Assembly (NCBI RefSeq): GCF_015221995.1
Contig: NZ_JADFFM010000001.1
Location: 2,232,001-2,296,000 of the forward strand
Direction of reading: 5' to 3'
Source of the DNA: Mucilaginibacter boryungensis
Lineage (GTDB): Bacteria; Bacteroidota; Bacteroidia; Sphingobacteriales; Sphingobacteriaceae
DNA length: 64,000 bases
The notes under the pieces are model-generated. The model was not told where the DNA came from. It did not search any database and was given only the letters and a program-made list of their open reading frames with translations. Each line of letters opens with the position of its first letter. Positions within the stretch are counted from its first letter, which is position 1. Position numbers and translations under genes: made by a program. Shown here in pieces: positions 54,503 through 63,936 of this stretch.

Positions 54503-54510
54503 CAAAAATA
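54503..54510 (-). promoter_or_regulatory. -7 promoter box for ccmE-ccmF
   Basis: TATTTTTG on the minus strand matches TAnnTTTG exactly, 30 nt before the ccmE start. No good -33 partner seen. Confidence 0.5.
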
Positions 54511-54590
54511 CAAAACGCAAAGGGAATAATGTTTATTACAAGGGATGTTTATTATTTAGAATTATTATTGATTAGGTTATTAAACAAAAA

Positions 54591-54616
54591 AATGCCATCC
54601 ATAAGGGGATGGCATT
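54591..54616 (-). terminator. Terminator of the outer-membrane protein gene
   Basis: A 10-bp stem AATGCCATCC / GGATGGCATT with a 6-nt loop, followed on the minus strand by TTTTTGTT. It separates the gene at 54637 from ccmE. Confidence 0.85.
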
Positions 54617-54636
54617 CATAATATCTTAAATTACCT

Positions 54637-55173
54637 CTATAAAGCAAATCCGTAAGCAACCCGCAGGTTAACTAAACCAAAGCTGTCTTCGCCATGGCGG
54701 CTAAAGTTCTCGTAATGCACGGCAAAGTCCCAATGCTGATTAGCATAACCAAGCGCCGGTGAGAGGTCTAAACGGGTTGGGCCCCATCCGCTCTCCAGTT
54801 TTTCGGAAGCAGTACCAATTTCGCCCCCTAAATAAATGCTTTTTGCAAAAAACTCCTTAAAGCCTATTTTTACAGGTATCTCGCCATAGCTTTGGTACCT
54901 ATTACCGGTTACCGGATTCTTTTTAGGAAAAAAATGATAACCACCGGTAGTTAATGTAAGTGCAAAATTGTTGCTTATGCCATATTGCAATCGGGCCGTT
55001 CCGCCTAAAGTAAAGGTAGCGCCCAGGGTAGCCACACCTGTAGGTACCCCGGTTTCTATGCCTAACCCCAGTCGCCAGGCTTTAGCGGGTATAGTTTGGG
55101 CTTGTACACTTATTGCAAAAAATAACACCGTTACTATCGCGGCTAAAATTGTCAATTTAAATAGTGATTTCAT
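54637..55173 (-). CDS. Small exported outer-membrane beta-barrel-like protein
   Basis: 178 residues from the ATG at 55173, giving a signal peptide (LTILAAIVTVLFFAISVQAQT). The mature part alternates hydrophobic and polar residues in strand-like runs (WRLGLGIETGVPTG, FALTLTTGGYHFF, SIYLGGEIGTA) and ends with a strand having a hydrophobic last residue (VNLRVAYGFAL), as in outer-membrane barrels. The family is not named. It lies between gdh and ccmE but is bounded by terminators on both sides. Confidence 0.7.
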   Translation of the reverse strand: MKSLFKLTILAAIVTVLFFAISVQAQTIPAKAWRLGLGIETGVPTGVATLGATFTLGGTARLQYGISNNFALTLTTGGYHFFPKKNPVTGNRYQSYGEIPVKIGFKEFFAKSIYLGGEIGTASEKLESGWGPTRLDLSPALGYANQHWDFAVHYENFSRHGEDSFGLVNLRVAYGFAL

Positions 55174-55279
55174 TATGTAGTTGGGTTTAAAATGAGCATT
55201 CACTATCTATTACTGCAGTTTTTTTGAAAGCGTTGCCTGGTATTACAAATTTTAATGGCAGATAACCCGGCAAACAAAA

Positions 55280-55308
55280 AATGCTACCCCACAAAGCGGG
55301 ATAGCATT
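55280..55308 (-). terminator. Terminator of the glutamate dehydrogenase gene
   Basis: On the minus strand AATGCTATCCC pairs with GGGGTAGCATT (one G-U pair) and is followed by a T-run (plus strand A-run just left of 55281). It is 36 bp past the stop. Confidence 0.82.
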
Positions 55309-55343
55309 AACTTTAGACTATAATCTTAAGACTTCGAACTTAA

Positions 55344-56777
55344 TTATGGCCAGATACCAAGGTTTTGGTACGATACCGCTATTTTATTAATTGCACCAAC
55401 AAAAGCTGCAGTACGCAGGGTATCAATCTTAGGTGTGTTTCTGAATGTCTCCCTTATCTCGTGATAAGAACGGATCATCGTGTCCTCTAAGCCTGAGTTA
55501 ACCAGTTCTAACTCCGATGCACCTTTTACAATAGTAGCACGCTGTACATCGTTTAGGGCAACACCAGTTATACCTTCTACCATGTTTACCAGATTTAAGT
55601 TTGAGTTCTCTTCAAACCTGCGGTTCATACGGCCAAATGCTACGTGCGACAGGTTTTTCAGCCACTCGAAGTAGGATACAGTTACACCGCCTGCGTTGGC
55701 ATACATATCCGGCACAATAAGGCCGCCCATTTCATAAAATATGGTTTCAGCTTCAGGGGTAGTAGGGCCGTTAGCGCCTTCTACTATAATTTTAGCTTTA
55801 ATGCGGCGGATATTATCTACAGTGATCTGGTTTTCCAATGCAGCTGGTACCAGTATATCGCAAGGTTGTTCCAAACCCTCGCCCGAATTGGTGAACGATT
55901 GCGCTCCGGGATAGTTTAAAATTGAACCGGTAGCTTTACGGTGCTGGAACACAGCATCATAATCTAAACCGTTGGCATTATAAACAGCACCTTCAAACTC
56001 GCAAAGACCAACTATGGTAGCCCCAAATTCTGCCAGGTATTTTGCCGAATAGTAACCTACGTTACCCAAGCCTTGTACAATTACTTTTTTACCGGCTAAA
56101 CCTGCGGTTAAGCCAATTTTTTGCATGTCCTCGCCAAAGCTTACACATTCGCGGGCGGCAATGGCAACACCACGACCGGTAGCCTCGCGGCGGCCAGCAA
56201 TACCGTGTAACGCCAATGGCTTACCTGTTACTACGCCCATTGCATCCAGTTGGCCCGGGTTCATTGTGGCATAGGTATCGGCTATCCAGCTCATTTCACG
56301 CTCGCCGCTTCCGTAATCGGGTGCAGGTACGTCAATACTTGGGCCGATAAAATTCTTCTTGGTTAATTCTACAGTGTAGCGGCGGGTAATGTTTTCCAGT
56401 TCCTGTACAGTGTAGTTTTTAGGGTTGATCTTAATACCACCTTTAGCACCACCAAACGGTACGTTTACAATGGCGCATTTGTAGGTCATTAGCGCGGCAA
56501 GGGCCATTACCTCGTCCTCGTTTACCATTTCGCTGTAGCGGATACCGCCCTTGGTTGGCGATTGGTGATGCGAGTGCTCGATACGCCATGCATCAATTAC
56601 TTCGAAGCCATTACCCCTGCGGATTGGGAAACGGAAGCGGTAAACACTGTTGCATGATTTAATCTGATCCAGTAAGCCGGCATCGTGATTGGTAAATTTG
56701 GCTGCATAATCGAAGTTTTTGCACACATCAGCAAAAAAGTGCATATCCTCCATGGCAGCTTTATTATTATTAGCCAT
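55344..56777 (-). CDS. Glu/Leu/Phe/Val-type dehydrogenase (glutamate dehydrogenase)
   Basis: 477 residues. The Lys-rich dimer/substrate block [36 protein letters not shown], and the Rossmann motif [15 protein letters not shown] identify the family. The N-terminal half binds substrate and the C-terminal half NAD(P). The most likely role is reversible oxidation of glutamate to 2-oxoglutarate and ammonium; cofactor preference cannot be told. It lies between ccmD and an outer-membrane gene. A 156-bp AT-rich spacer upstream should hold its promoter. Confidence 0.9.
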   Translation of the reverse strand: MANNNKAAMEDMHFFADVCKNFDYAAKFTNHDAGLLDQIKSCNSVYRFRFPIRRGNGFEVIDAWRIEHSHHQSPTKGGIRYSEMVNEDEVMALAALMTYKCAIVNVPFGGAKGGIKINPKNYTVQELENITRRYTVELTKKNFIGPSIDVPAPDYGSGEREMSWIADTYATMNPGQLDAMGVVTGKPLALHGIAGRREATGRGVAIAARECVSFGEDMQKIGLTAGLAGKKVIVQGLGNVGYYSAKYLAEFGATIVGLCEFEGAVYNANGLDYDAVFQHRKATGSILNYPGAQSFTNSGEGLEQPCDILVPAALENQITVDNIRRIKAKIIVEGANGPTTPEAETIFYEMGGLIVPDMYANAGGVTVSYFEWLKNLSHVAFGRMNRRFEENSNLNLVNMVEGITGVALNDVQRATIVKGASELELVNSGLEDTMIRSYHEIRETFRNTPKIDTLRTAAFVGAINKIAVSYQNLGIWP

Positions 56778-56933
56778 AATATATTAAGTAAATAATTGGT
56801 TATAAAAAGTGTGCAAAAGTGCGGTATTTAGTTCCATATCTGCAAATCGTTTTAGGGATGGTGTTTTTTATACACTTTTTAATAAATAGTCATAATCGAT
56901 GTTTAAACACAATAGGACTATTTTTTGTTCCGA

Positions 56934-57146
56934 TTATTTTTTTTCAAATTTCTCAATTTTTCTTAGCCTTTTGTCCATTGAAAATAAATAAATGGCCAAT
57001 CCGAGGAAGATAATTACGATAATGGCAATAACCACGTATATTTTCCCCGAACTACGGAACGTGTCGGCCATGGTAGCCTGATCGGTTTGCGCCAATGCCC
57101 CAAGGCCGTTTAAAGCCAATAATAATAGTAATACGATTTTTTTCAT
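56934..57146 (-). CDS. ccmD: CcmD-like small membrane protein
   Basis: 70 residues: a signal-like first helix (1-20, LGALAQ), a short linker and a membrane helix (about 36-55, VVIAIIVIIFLGLAIYLF) followed by a basic end (DKRLRKIEKFEKK). CcmD tethers CcmC and CcmE during haem release in the ccm system. It is 8 bp downstream of ccmC in the same direction, supporting the assignment; the sequence is short and poorly conserved. Confidence 0.75.
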   Translation of the reverse strand: MKKIVLLLLLALNGLGALAQTDQATMADTFRSSGKIYVVIAIIVIIFLGLAIYLFSMDKRLRKIEKFEKK

Positions 57147-57154
57147 ATCAAGGT

Positions 57155-57826
57155 TCAGATAGATTCTTTTTTATACTCAATTGAACGCATCCGGTAACGT
57201 AGTGATGCGATCCATACGCCCAGCAAACTCCAGCCTATAAATGCAGGGTATAATACAAAGCGCATGTTCCTGTCCAGGTCATATTTATTAAACCCCGGGT
57301 TGCCCCCGTTCCCCGGGTGCAGGGAATCCGTCATACGCGGCAATACAAACAGTAGTACGATCATTATAGGGAAAGCGAATATGTTGTAAATAGCCGCAAT
57401 TTTGGCCCGCTTTTGCTCCTCATCAATAGAGTTGCGCAGCACCAGGTATGCACAATAAAGCAGGAATGCGATGGCCGCGCTGTTTTGTTTAGGATCACCG
57501 CTCCAGTATTCGCCCCAGGTATATTTGGCCCAAAGCATACCGGTTAATAAGCCCAGCACATAAAACATCATACCTGTATTTACACATTCAACAGCTGCCA
57601 GGTCATCCTCCTGCTTACCTGAGCTAAGGTATTTAATACTGTAAAACACCGATATAACAAAAACAGATAACATGGCCATCCACATGGGTACATGGAAATA
57701 CAGGTTGCGGATAGTTTCGTTCAAAATATACTTAGCCGGAACGGGAATAAGCAGCCCACCTATCAGTGTATAAAGTATCAGCACAACTGCCAGCACTTTC
57801 CACCACATTTTATATATTATTTTCAT
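57155..57826 (-). CDS. ccmC: Haem exporter/cytochrome c assembly protein CcmC
   Basis: 223 residues from the ATG at 57826, 15 nt after a promoter -7 box; the frame start at 57844 is a TTG within that box. Six membrane helices. The WWD-type haem motif reads WGEYWSGDPKQNSAA, with FHVPMWMAM and an external His as in CcmC. It loads haem on CcmE. ccmD follows 8 bp later. Confidence 0.9.
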   Translation of the reverse strand: MKIIYKMWWKVLAVVLILYTLIGGLLIPVPAKYILNETIRNLYFHVPMWMAMLSVFVISVFYSIKYLSSGKQEDDLAAVECVNTGMMFYVLGLLTGMLWAKYTWGEYWSGDPKQNSAAIAFLLYCAYLVLRNSIDEEQKRAKIAAIYNIFAFPIMIVLLFVLPRMTDSLHPGNGGNPGFNKYDLDRNMRFVLYPAFIGWSLLGVWIASLRYRMRSIEYKKESI

Positions 57827-57841
57827 ACTTTTTGTATGCGG

Positions 57842-57871
57842 CAAAGTTAGTGAATAGACTGAACAAACAAG
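57842..57871 (-). promoter_or_regulatory. Promoter of ccmC-ccmD
   Basis: Minus strand CTTG (57868-57871), an 18-bp spacer and TAACTTTG (57842-57849), an exact -7 box. It lies 15 nt before the ccmC ATG, so the leader is very short. Confidence 0.7.
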
Positions 57872-57940
57872 AGTAAAGCGTCAGGTTTCAATACGTTGTG
57901 ATAACTATCATATTTTCTGTGCCCACACCTGTGTAACTTG

Positions 57941-59152
57941 CTACAAATGATCATCCTTTATCTTCATATCGCCCGGCACATAATCTACCGGCAGTAGTTC
58001 GGCTATTTTGTTTTTAGACCATGTTCCTTCAAACAGGGTACTTTGCGATGATACAATAATGCCATTCATATCAAACAATGCATATGGCTTGTATAGCGTT
58101 ATTATACTTGTTTCGTAGTTGGGCATATCCAGCGGGCGATATATATCTTTAAAATCCATATTTTCCCGCTTCTTCGTATACATTACATATAAATATTGCG
58201 GAAAGGAAATAGCGAATATGCCGGGTTGGTTAGTGGCGCTGGCAAAGTCGGTTTCCTTTAGTGGCTGGCGCTGTAAGGATTCCTCGTATTTAGGTAAGTT
58301 ATATAGTTGTTTCCAGCGGTTAGCCGAATCGGTATTTATTCGCTCCCACTGCTTTATTCTTTTTACTATAATCTCTTGCGGGGGGCGTTCGGGGTTAGAT
58401 TTACGCACCAATATCATGGTTACAAAACCTTCTTCACTCATTTTAGCATTTTGTACCGAGCGAAAAAAGTGCATGTTCGATCCATAATAAATATCGTTAC
58501 GTTTAGCTTCCCACGTCTTCTTTTGCGAAGCACTGCCGGGCATCTCTGTATATAATACCTTTCCCTCCCAGGATATAATGTTGTTTATCTCATCATAGCT
58601 AAATGATTTCAGCATAAACTTCACCTTGTAACCCAAAGCCCGGTTTTCTATCTCAATAAAATCGTTAGACCAACCTTCCAGTGTTTGTTTTGATTTCCGG
58701 TAAACCAGGGATATCTCGTGCGGGTTAAGTATCTTACATTTCTTAGCGTTATTGGATTCGCCAAGAAACAGCTTTACAAACTTTTCATAATTCTGCTTCC
58801 AGTTTGCCGGATCGGTAATAACCACCTCGTGCAGCTCGGTCACTTTAGGCATTAATTCGGCGTTTACCTTTATTGGTTCTTTCGGATCGCGGGGAATCAT
58901 AACCGTTTGATTAAAATCCTCGAACCCGACCATCGTTACAACCAGTTGATACTGGCCTGGTTTCAAACCATTAAGCGTAAATGTGCCATCATCATTACTG
59001 ATAGTGCCGTATGATGAATTACTTAAAAACACGCTGGCCTTGCCCAAAGCAGTTTTAGTATCTAACCGGGCTACTTTACCTGTGATAGATCCCGTTTGGG
59101 CTAACAAAGCAAACGGAAGCAATAAAAACAACAGGGGCAAACAAAAACGCAT
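57941..59152 (-). CDS. Exported protein with carboxypeptidase-like regulatory domain
   Basis: 403 residues with a signal peptide (LPLLFLLLPFALLAQ). Residues about 20-110 form a CarboxypepD_reg-like beta-sandwich (GSITGKVARLDTKTALGKASVFL, YGTISNDDGTFTLNGL, YQLVVTMVGFE) that resembles the N-terminal domain of TonB-dependent receptors. The rest (about 115-400) is unknown. It lies between ccmB and ccmC, probably exported to the periplasm or outer membrane. No lipobox or membrane helix. Confidence 0.75.
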   Translation of the reverse strand: MRFCLPLLFLLLPFALLAQTGSITGKVARLDTKTALGKASVFLSNSSYGTISNDDGTFTLNGLKPGQYQLVVTMVGFEDFNQTVMIPRDPKEPIKVNAELMPKVTELHEVVITDPANWKQNYEKFVKLFLGESNNAKKCKILNPHEISLVYRKSKQTLEGWSNDFIEIENRALGYKVKFMLKSFSYDEINNIISWEGKVLYTEMPGSASQKKTWEAKRNDIYYGSNMHFFRSVQNAKMSEEGFVTMILVRKSNPERPPQEIIVKRIKQWERINTDSANRWKQLYNLPKYEESLQRQPLKETDFASATNQPGIFAISFPQYLYVMYTKKRENMDFKDIYRPLDMPNYETSIITLYKPYALFDMNGIIVSSQSTLFEGTWSKNKIAELLPVDYVPGDMKIKDDHL

Positions 59153-59240
59153 GATTAAAAATAGGGGTAATTTTGGTGTGCTGGTATTTGTAACAATTAT
59201 TTTGGCAAAATCTTAATTATTTCTTCATTAAGTATTTCAA

Positions 59241-59918
59241 TTAGTCGCGCCACAGGTATGGAAACAGTAACAAGGAGGTGGCTATTACAATAACATTAAT
59301 ACCCAGCAATGTAATAATGTGCTGGTAATTGTAGCGATTATCAATACCATCCATAGCGTTTTTACTTAAAGTGATAAGCACCAGTATTACGGGGATAATA
59401 ACCGGGAAACTTAATACCGCCATTAAGCCGCTGCTATTGCCTGCTTTTGAAGCAATGGCCGATACCATGGTAAACACCGTTGAGAAGCTTATACTGCCTA
59501 AAAAAACCGCTATGAAATAATAAACCGGGTTAGCAACACTATTATTAAAGAACAGCATGTATACCAGCAAGGTCAGCGCGCTTAATACCAACATTAATAA
59601 ACCGTTATAAATAATTTTTGAAAGGATGATAGCCCTTGCATCGGTTATGGAATAATAATACAGCATACGGCCTTTGTTCTCGGTCATGAAGCTTTTGGCA
59701 ATGGCATTTACTGCAGCAAATAGCATAATTATCCAAAACAGCACATTCCATACAATAGGGTACCCCGGGCTTTCTTTAAACCCTGGGCTTAATCTGAACG
59801 CTATATAGCATACAAAAACAGTTGATATTACATACAACAGTACACTATTGAAGGCGTACTTGGCCCGCCATTCTATAAGTATTTCCTTTTGTAACAGATA
59901 ACGGGTTTGCTTAAACAT
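59241..59918 (-). CDS. ccmB: Haem exporter protein CcmB
   Basis: 225 residues with about six membrane helices. LQKEILIEWRAKYAFNSVLLYV at the N-terminus and MTENKGRMLYYYSITDAR match the CcmB membrane subunit of the CcmAB ABC transporter. The ATPase CcmA is not in the window. The promoter box TACATTTG lies only 4 nt before the ATG. The gene stands upstream of the CarboxypepD_reg-like gene in the same leftward direction. Confidence 0.88.
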   Translation of the reverse strand: MFKQTRYLLQKEILIEWRAKYAFNSVLLYVISTVFVCYIAFRLSPGFKESPGYPIVWNVLFWIIMLFAAVNAIAKSFMTENKGRMLYYYSITDARAIILSKIIYNGLLMLVLSALTLLVYMLFFNNSVANPVYYFIAVFLGSISFSTVFTMVSAIASKAGNSSGLMAVLSFPVIIPVILVLITLSKNAMDGIDNRYNYQHIITLLGINVIVIATSLLLFPYLWRD

Positions 59919-59922
59919 TTTG

Positions 59923-59930
59923 CAAATGTA
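59923..59930 (-). promoter_or_regulatory. -7 promoter box immediately before ccmB
   Basis: TACATTTG on the minus strand matches TAnnTTTG exactly and ends 4 nt before the ccmB ATG. The transcript is probably leaderless. No clear -33 element. Confidence 0.6.
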
Positions 59931-59947
59931 ACTATTTAGCGATTATC

Positions 59948-60040
59948 GATTAGTTAATTACAGGTTAGTGATTGGTTTTTTAAATAATCTGCTTAAACTT
60001 GTTTTATAATCTCTAATCGTTAACCCCAAATTAACTAATC
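59948..60040. repeat. Inverted repeat in the ccmB-ogt spacer
   Basis: GATTAGTTAATT (59948-59959) and AATTAACTAATC (60029-60040) are perfect inverted 12-mers, with related words between them. The same words occur at 28354-28465. They lie in the divergent promoter region of ccmB and ogt. Confidence 0.55.
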
Positions 60041-60054
60041 ACTATCTTTATCAC

Positions 60055-60537
60055 ATGGCCGTTATCTATCACCCTACCCCTATTGGTTTCGCCCGTATTG
60101 AAGATGAGGGCGATCACATCCTGTCATTAACCGTTGCAGAAAGTATTGGAGAGGATGCTACAGGATTTTCGGTCATGTCAATTTTAGCGGCTAAGCAATT
60201 AGATGAATATTTTGCCGGCGAGCGTAAGGTTTTCGATTTTCCCTTCCAGCAAAAAGGCACTGAATTTCAACAGGAAGTTTGGAAAAACTTATCAAATATT
60301 GGTTACGGAGAAAGTATCAGTTACGCGCAGTTATCAAAACGAATGAATAACCCGCTGGCTATCCGCGCTATTGCATCGGCCAATGGCAAAAACAATATGT
60401 GGATAGTGGTTCCATGTCACCGTGTCATCGGGTCGGATGGTAGCCTTACCGGGTATGCAGGTGGTTTATGGCGCAAGCAATATTTGCTTGAACTGGAAGC
60501 CCGGATAATGGGCATAGGGCAAACACGTTTATTTTAG
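60055..60537 (+). CDS. ogt: Methylated-DNA-protein-cysteine methyltransferase (Ogt)
   Basis: 160 residues. It removes methyl groups from O6-methylguanine by irreversible transfer to its own Cys, in the cytoplasm. The active-site motif VVPCHRVIG has Cys121, and YAGGLWRKQYLLELE follows as in the family. The helix-turn-helix region (YAQLSKRMNNPLAIRAIASANGKN) is also present. The stop abuts the convergent hybrid kinase stop with no gap. Confidence 0.95.
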   Translation: MAVIYHPTPIGFARIEDEGDHILSLTVAESIGEDATGFSVMSILAAKQLDEYFAGERKVFDFPFQQKGTEFQQEVWKNLSNIGYGESISYAQLSKRMNNPLAIRAIASANGKNNMWIVVPCHRVIGSDGSLTGYAGGLWRKQYLLELEARIMGIGQTRLF

Positions 60538-62478
60538 TTATTCCATCATTTTTAAATTCAACAGCTTCTGTATCTTTTCATGTAATTCGTACGGTAAAAA
60601 TGGTTTGGCGAGCACATCATTCATACCTGCCGATATGGCTTGTTGTTGTTCATGATCATAAGATGCAGCCGACAAGGAAATAATGGGCACACTACGTTTA
60701 GGTTCCTCAAAATCTACCCTGATGATTTTAGCGGTTTGGTAGCCACTCATTTCGGGCATATGGGTGTCCATCAGTATAATGTGATAATCGTTTTCTTTTA
60801 ACTTTTCCAGCGCCTTACGTCCGTTATCTACCATATCAACATTTACGTTCCATTCTTTCAATATTTTCGATAACATAAACTGGTTCACCATGTTATCTTC
60901 GGCTACCAATACCGATACTTCATATTCAAATGGCGCCAGTGCCGTATTATTGTCCCGTATTGCAAATTTTTCAATGAGTGGTTCGGCAATCTCGTACCAG
61001 TTAGTAAAACTAAATACACTGCCTTTGCCCACCTGGCTGCTCACTGTCAACTCGCCGCCTTTTAATTCAATCAGCCGCTTTACAATGGTTAACCCTAAGC
61101 CGGTGCCGCCATATTTTGCTGTTGTATCATTTTCAGCTTGTTCAAACGATTCAAATATTTTGGCTATCCTGTCCGAAGGTATTCCAATACCAGTATCTTC
61201 TACACTAAATTTTAGTTTCACTTTGGCAGCGTGCTTCTGCACCACTACTATCTTAAGCTTTACATGCCCCCTATCGGTAAATTTAATAGCATTGCTTAAT
61301 AAGTTCATCAGTATTTGATTCAGCCGAAGTGAATCAAATATCATATATTGAGGTACATCAGCGGCTATATCAAGTATAAACTCGATGTTTTGTTCGTCTG
61401 CTTTAAATTTCAATAGATCATAAACTGACTTAACTACCCTATGCAAATCATTTGCAGTCCGGACAATGTTAAACTTGCCAGCTTCAATTTTAGAGATATC
61501 CAAAACATCATTAATAACTGCCAGCAATGATTGAGACGAGGTTTCCAACAAGTCCAGCATGCCTATTTGCTGTTCATTAACCATTGTTTTACGAAGCATA
61601 TTTGTTAAGCCAATTATGCCATTTACGGGTGTGCGCAATTCATGGCTCATGTTAGCTAAAAATGTTTCTTTTACTTTTTTACCGTATTCAGCCGCTTCTT
61701 TTGATTTGATCAACTGTTCCTGGAAGCTTTTTTGTGGTGAAATATCGCTGATGTTTAAAAAGATGGTCTTATTTCGGTAGGACATGCGGCACTCGGCCCA
61801 AATTATACGTTTGTCAAAAGTTTCAAACCTGTACTCGGCTATTGCAAATTGTAAGTTGTCTTTAATAATCGTACCCAGTTTTTTCCTGAATTGACTTTTA
61901 TCGTCTTCTATAGCAAAGTCTACAATACTATGCCCAACTACCTCCTCGGGTTTAAAACCCATTATTTTTTCAATGGCAGGATTAATGGTTGATATGCGCA
62001 ATGTTTGGGCATCGACAACGCAAATAATATCAGCGGAGTTTTTCACCACTACCGCGTAGTTCTGCAACTCAATATTCTTTTCCTTTATTTCGGCCTGACT
62101 GCGCGCTAATTGGATAAATGCATCTACTTTGGCCGATGTAATGTACGGATCGAGTGGTTTATACAGATAATCGACGGCACCGGCGCCAAAACCTTTAACA
62201 GCATACCTTGCTTCCTTAGATATAGCCGTAACAAAAATTACTAATATATCTTTGGTTTTAGGGTTAGCTTTTAACATTTCTACCAGTTCAAAGCCATCCA
62301 TTTCGGGCATTTGAACATCAACAAGCGCTATAGCTATCTGGTTCTCCCATGCAATTTTTAAAGCTTCGTTGGGCGAGGTGGTTGAGAATATGCGGATGTC
62401 ATAACGGTTCAACAAAGCCTCAAGGGCAATTATGTTTTCTTCCCGATCATCCACAACTAAAATATTTACAGGGGTCAT
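60538..62478 (-). CDS. Hybrid histidine kinase (REC-PAS-HisKA-HATPase-REC)
   Basis: 646 residues with no membrane segment. The N-terminal REC domain has Asp54 in LVDVQMPEMDG and YKPLD. A PAS domain follows (about 145-255: VVDAQTLRISTINPAIEKIMG, AECRMSYRNK), then HisKA with His279 in [11 protein letters not shown], HATPase (NLLSNAIKFT, DTGIGIP, GGTGLGL) and a C-terminal REC with Asp571 in LMDTHMPEM and AKPFLPYEL. It should receive phosphate on its first REC and pass it on through the last. It is the last gene of the cheR-cheB run, 42 bp after cheB, and ends flush with ogt. Confidence 0.92.
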   Translation of the reverse strand: MTPVNILVVDDREENIIALEALLNRYDIRIFSTTSPNEALKIAWENQIAIALVDVQMPEMDGFELVEMLKANPKTKDILVIFVTAISKEARYAVKGFGAGAVDYLYKPLDPYITSAKVDAFIQLARSQAEIKEKNIELQNYAVVVKNSADIICVVDAQTLRISTINPAIEKIMGFKPEEVVGHSIVDFAIEDDKSQFRKKLGTIIKDNLQFAIAEYRFETFDKRIIWAECRMSYRNKTIFLNISDISPQKSFQEQLIKSKEAAEYGKKVKETFLANMSHELRTPVNGIIGLTNMLRKTMVNEQQIGMLDLLETSSQSLLAVINDVLDISKIEAGKFNIVRTANDLHRVVKSVYDLLKFKADEQNIEFILDIAADVPQYMIFDSLRLNQILMNLLSNAIKFTDRGHVKLKIVVVQKHAAKVKLKFSVEDTGIGIPSDRIAKIFESFEQAENDTTAKYGGTGLGLTIVKRLIELKGGELTVSSQVGKGSVFSFTNWYEIAEPLIEKFAIRDNNTALAPFEYEVSVLVAEDNMVNQFMLSKILKEWNVNVDMVDNGRKALEKLKENDYHIILMDTHMPEMSGYQTAKIIRVDFEEPKRSVPIISLSAASYDHEQQQAISAGMNDVLAKPFLPYELHEKIQKLLNLKMME

Positions 62479-62520
62479 TTGCAGATACCTTTATTGTGAG
62501 GTTTTTGTATTAATACGGAA

Positions 62521-63108
62521 TTATGTTTGTAATAGTTCAAATATATCATTATTGGATAAGGTATACGTTGCCGCGCCTGTTTGTATAGCAGCTAAAGGCA
62601 TTTCCGACATTTCTGCCTCGTCCGGGTTTTGTACAATAGTTAACGCACCCGCATTTTTTAGCTTTAGTAACCCCGCTGCGCCATCCTGGTTAGCACCTGA
62701 AAGTAGGATGGCGGTACAGTTTGGCCCGTAAACATCGGCAGCACTCTCAAATGTTACATCAATTGATGGCTTTGAATACCAAACAGCTTCTGATACATCC
62801 AGACTAAACGTTTTCTCTTTTTCAATTAAACTATGATAGTTGGCCGGCGCAATGTAAATGGTGTTCTTTTCAATCACATCCTTATCCGCTATTTCACGCA
62901 AGGACATACGGCTATTTTCAGCAAAGAGTTTTTCTATTTCGCTGAAAAAATTCTTTTTGCGATGTATTACAATAATTACGGCCTTATCCAATGCTATCGG
63001 GAAGTTTTTTACAGCGCGAAATATAAGTTTGAATGATCCGGCCGAGCCGCCAATCAGCACAATCGCCGAATTGTGCCACCGCTGAAGTATGTCGTTATTA
63101 AGCGCCAA
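62521..63108 (-). CDS. Stand-alone CheB-type methylesterase
   Basis: 195 residues, only the CheB catalytic domain without a REC domain. The catalytic triad is visible: Ser22 in IGGSAGS, His49 in VIHRKKN and Asp in SGANQDGAAGL. The start is a TTG at 63108, overlapping cheR by 11 bp; no ATG lies before the conserved first strand. Removes methyl groups from glutamates of chemoreceptors or kinase partners. No chemoreceptor is near, so a kinase may be the target. Confidence 0.85.
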   Translation of the reverse strand: MALNNDILQRWHNSAIVLIGGSAGSFKLIFRAVKNFPIALDKAVIIVIHRKKNFFSEIEKLFAENSRMSLREIADKDVIEKNTIYIAPANYHSLIEKEKTFSLDVSEAVWYSKPSIDVTFESAADVYGPNCTAILLSGANQDGAAGLLKLKNAGALTIVQNPDEAEMSEMPLAAIQTGAATYTLSNNDIFELLQT

Positions 63109-63934
63109 TTTTTTGATATATGTTTTCTTTTTGATTGATCACTTTGAACCTTCTCCTAAAAAAATCAGACCGGATAGCCTCTTTACTGCCTAAACATAAA
63201 AACCCTAACGGGCAAAGACTTTTGTAGAACAACTCCAATATTTTTTCCTGTAATCCCGATTCAAAGTAAATAAAAACATTGCGGCAACTTATCATCTGAA
63301 ACTCATTAAAAACAGTATCGGATATTAAATTATGTACTGAAAATAAAGTATTCTGTTTTATCTCGCTATGTATGCTGGCAGCATCATACATTATCGTAAA
63401 ATGATCGGTAAGCGTACCTGGCAAACCAGTATACTGGTAATTTTCAGTATAGCTTTTTATTTTACGCAGACTATAGATCCCCATGCGGGCCTCCTTAAGC
63501 ATCTCGGTATTAATATCAGTGCCGTAAATAAATGATTTATTGCGCAGGTTGGCTTCCTTTAATAATATAGCTAACGAATAAACTTCTTCGCCTGATGAGC
63601 AGCCCGCACTCCATATTTTAATATGCTGATAGGATGAAAGATAAGGCAGCACCTGGTTATGCAACGCTTTATAGAACAATGGATCACGAAACATTTCTGT
63701 AACGTTCACTGTAATTTCCTCTAAAAACTCCTGGAAGATTTGCTGGTCGTTTACCAGCAGGTGTTTTAGATCATAAAACGACATTTTTTTAAACTGCATA
63801 ATACGGGCCAGCCTTCGCTTTAATGAAGCCTTTGTATATTCAGAAAAATCGAACCCATGAACCTTTTTTATCAGGTCTATCAGTTCATGCAGTTGTGCTG
63901 TTGTTATATTGCCGTAAGCCGAAGTTTCATCCAT
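63098..63934 (-). CDS. CheR-type protein methyltransferase
   Basis: 278 residues from the ATG at 63934; the frame extends to a TTG at 63952 but the ATG has 2 bp from the preceding stop. The N-terminal helical domain (LIKKVHGFDFSEYTKASLKRRLARIM) and the SAM-binding core (IWSAGCSSGEEVYSLAILL, YGTDINTEML, ISCRNVFIYF) identify CheR. It methylates glutamate side chains of signalling proteins. cheB overlaps its end, and a REC protein ends just upstream. Confidence 0.92.
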   Translation of the reverse strand: MDETSAYGNITTAQLHELIDLIKKVHGFDFSEYTKASLKRRLARIMQFKKMSFYDLKHLLVNDQQIFQEFLEEITVNVTEMFRDPLFYKALHNQVLPYLSSYQHIKIWSAGCSSGEEVYSLAILLKEANLRNKSFIYGTDINTEMLKEARMGIYSLRKIKSYTENYQYTGLPGTLTDHFTIMYDAASIHSEIKQNTLFSVHNLISDTVFNEFQMISCRNVFIYFESGLQEKILELFYKSLCPLGFLCLGSKEAIRSDFFRRRFKVINQKENIYQKIGA

Positions 63935-63936
63935 GG

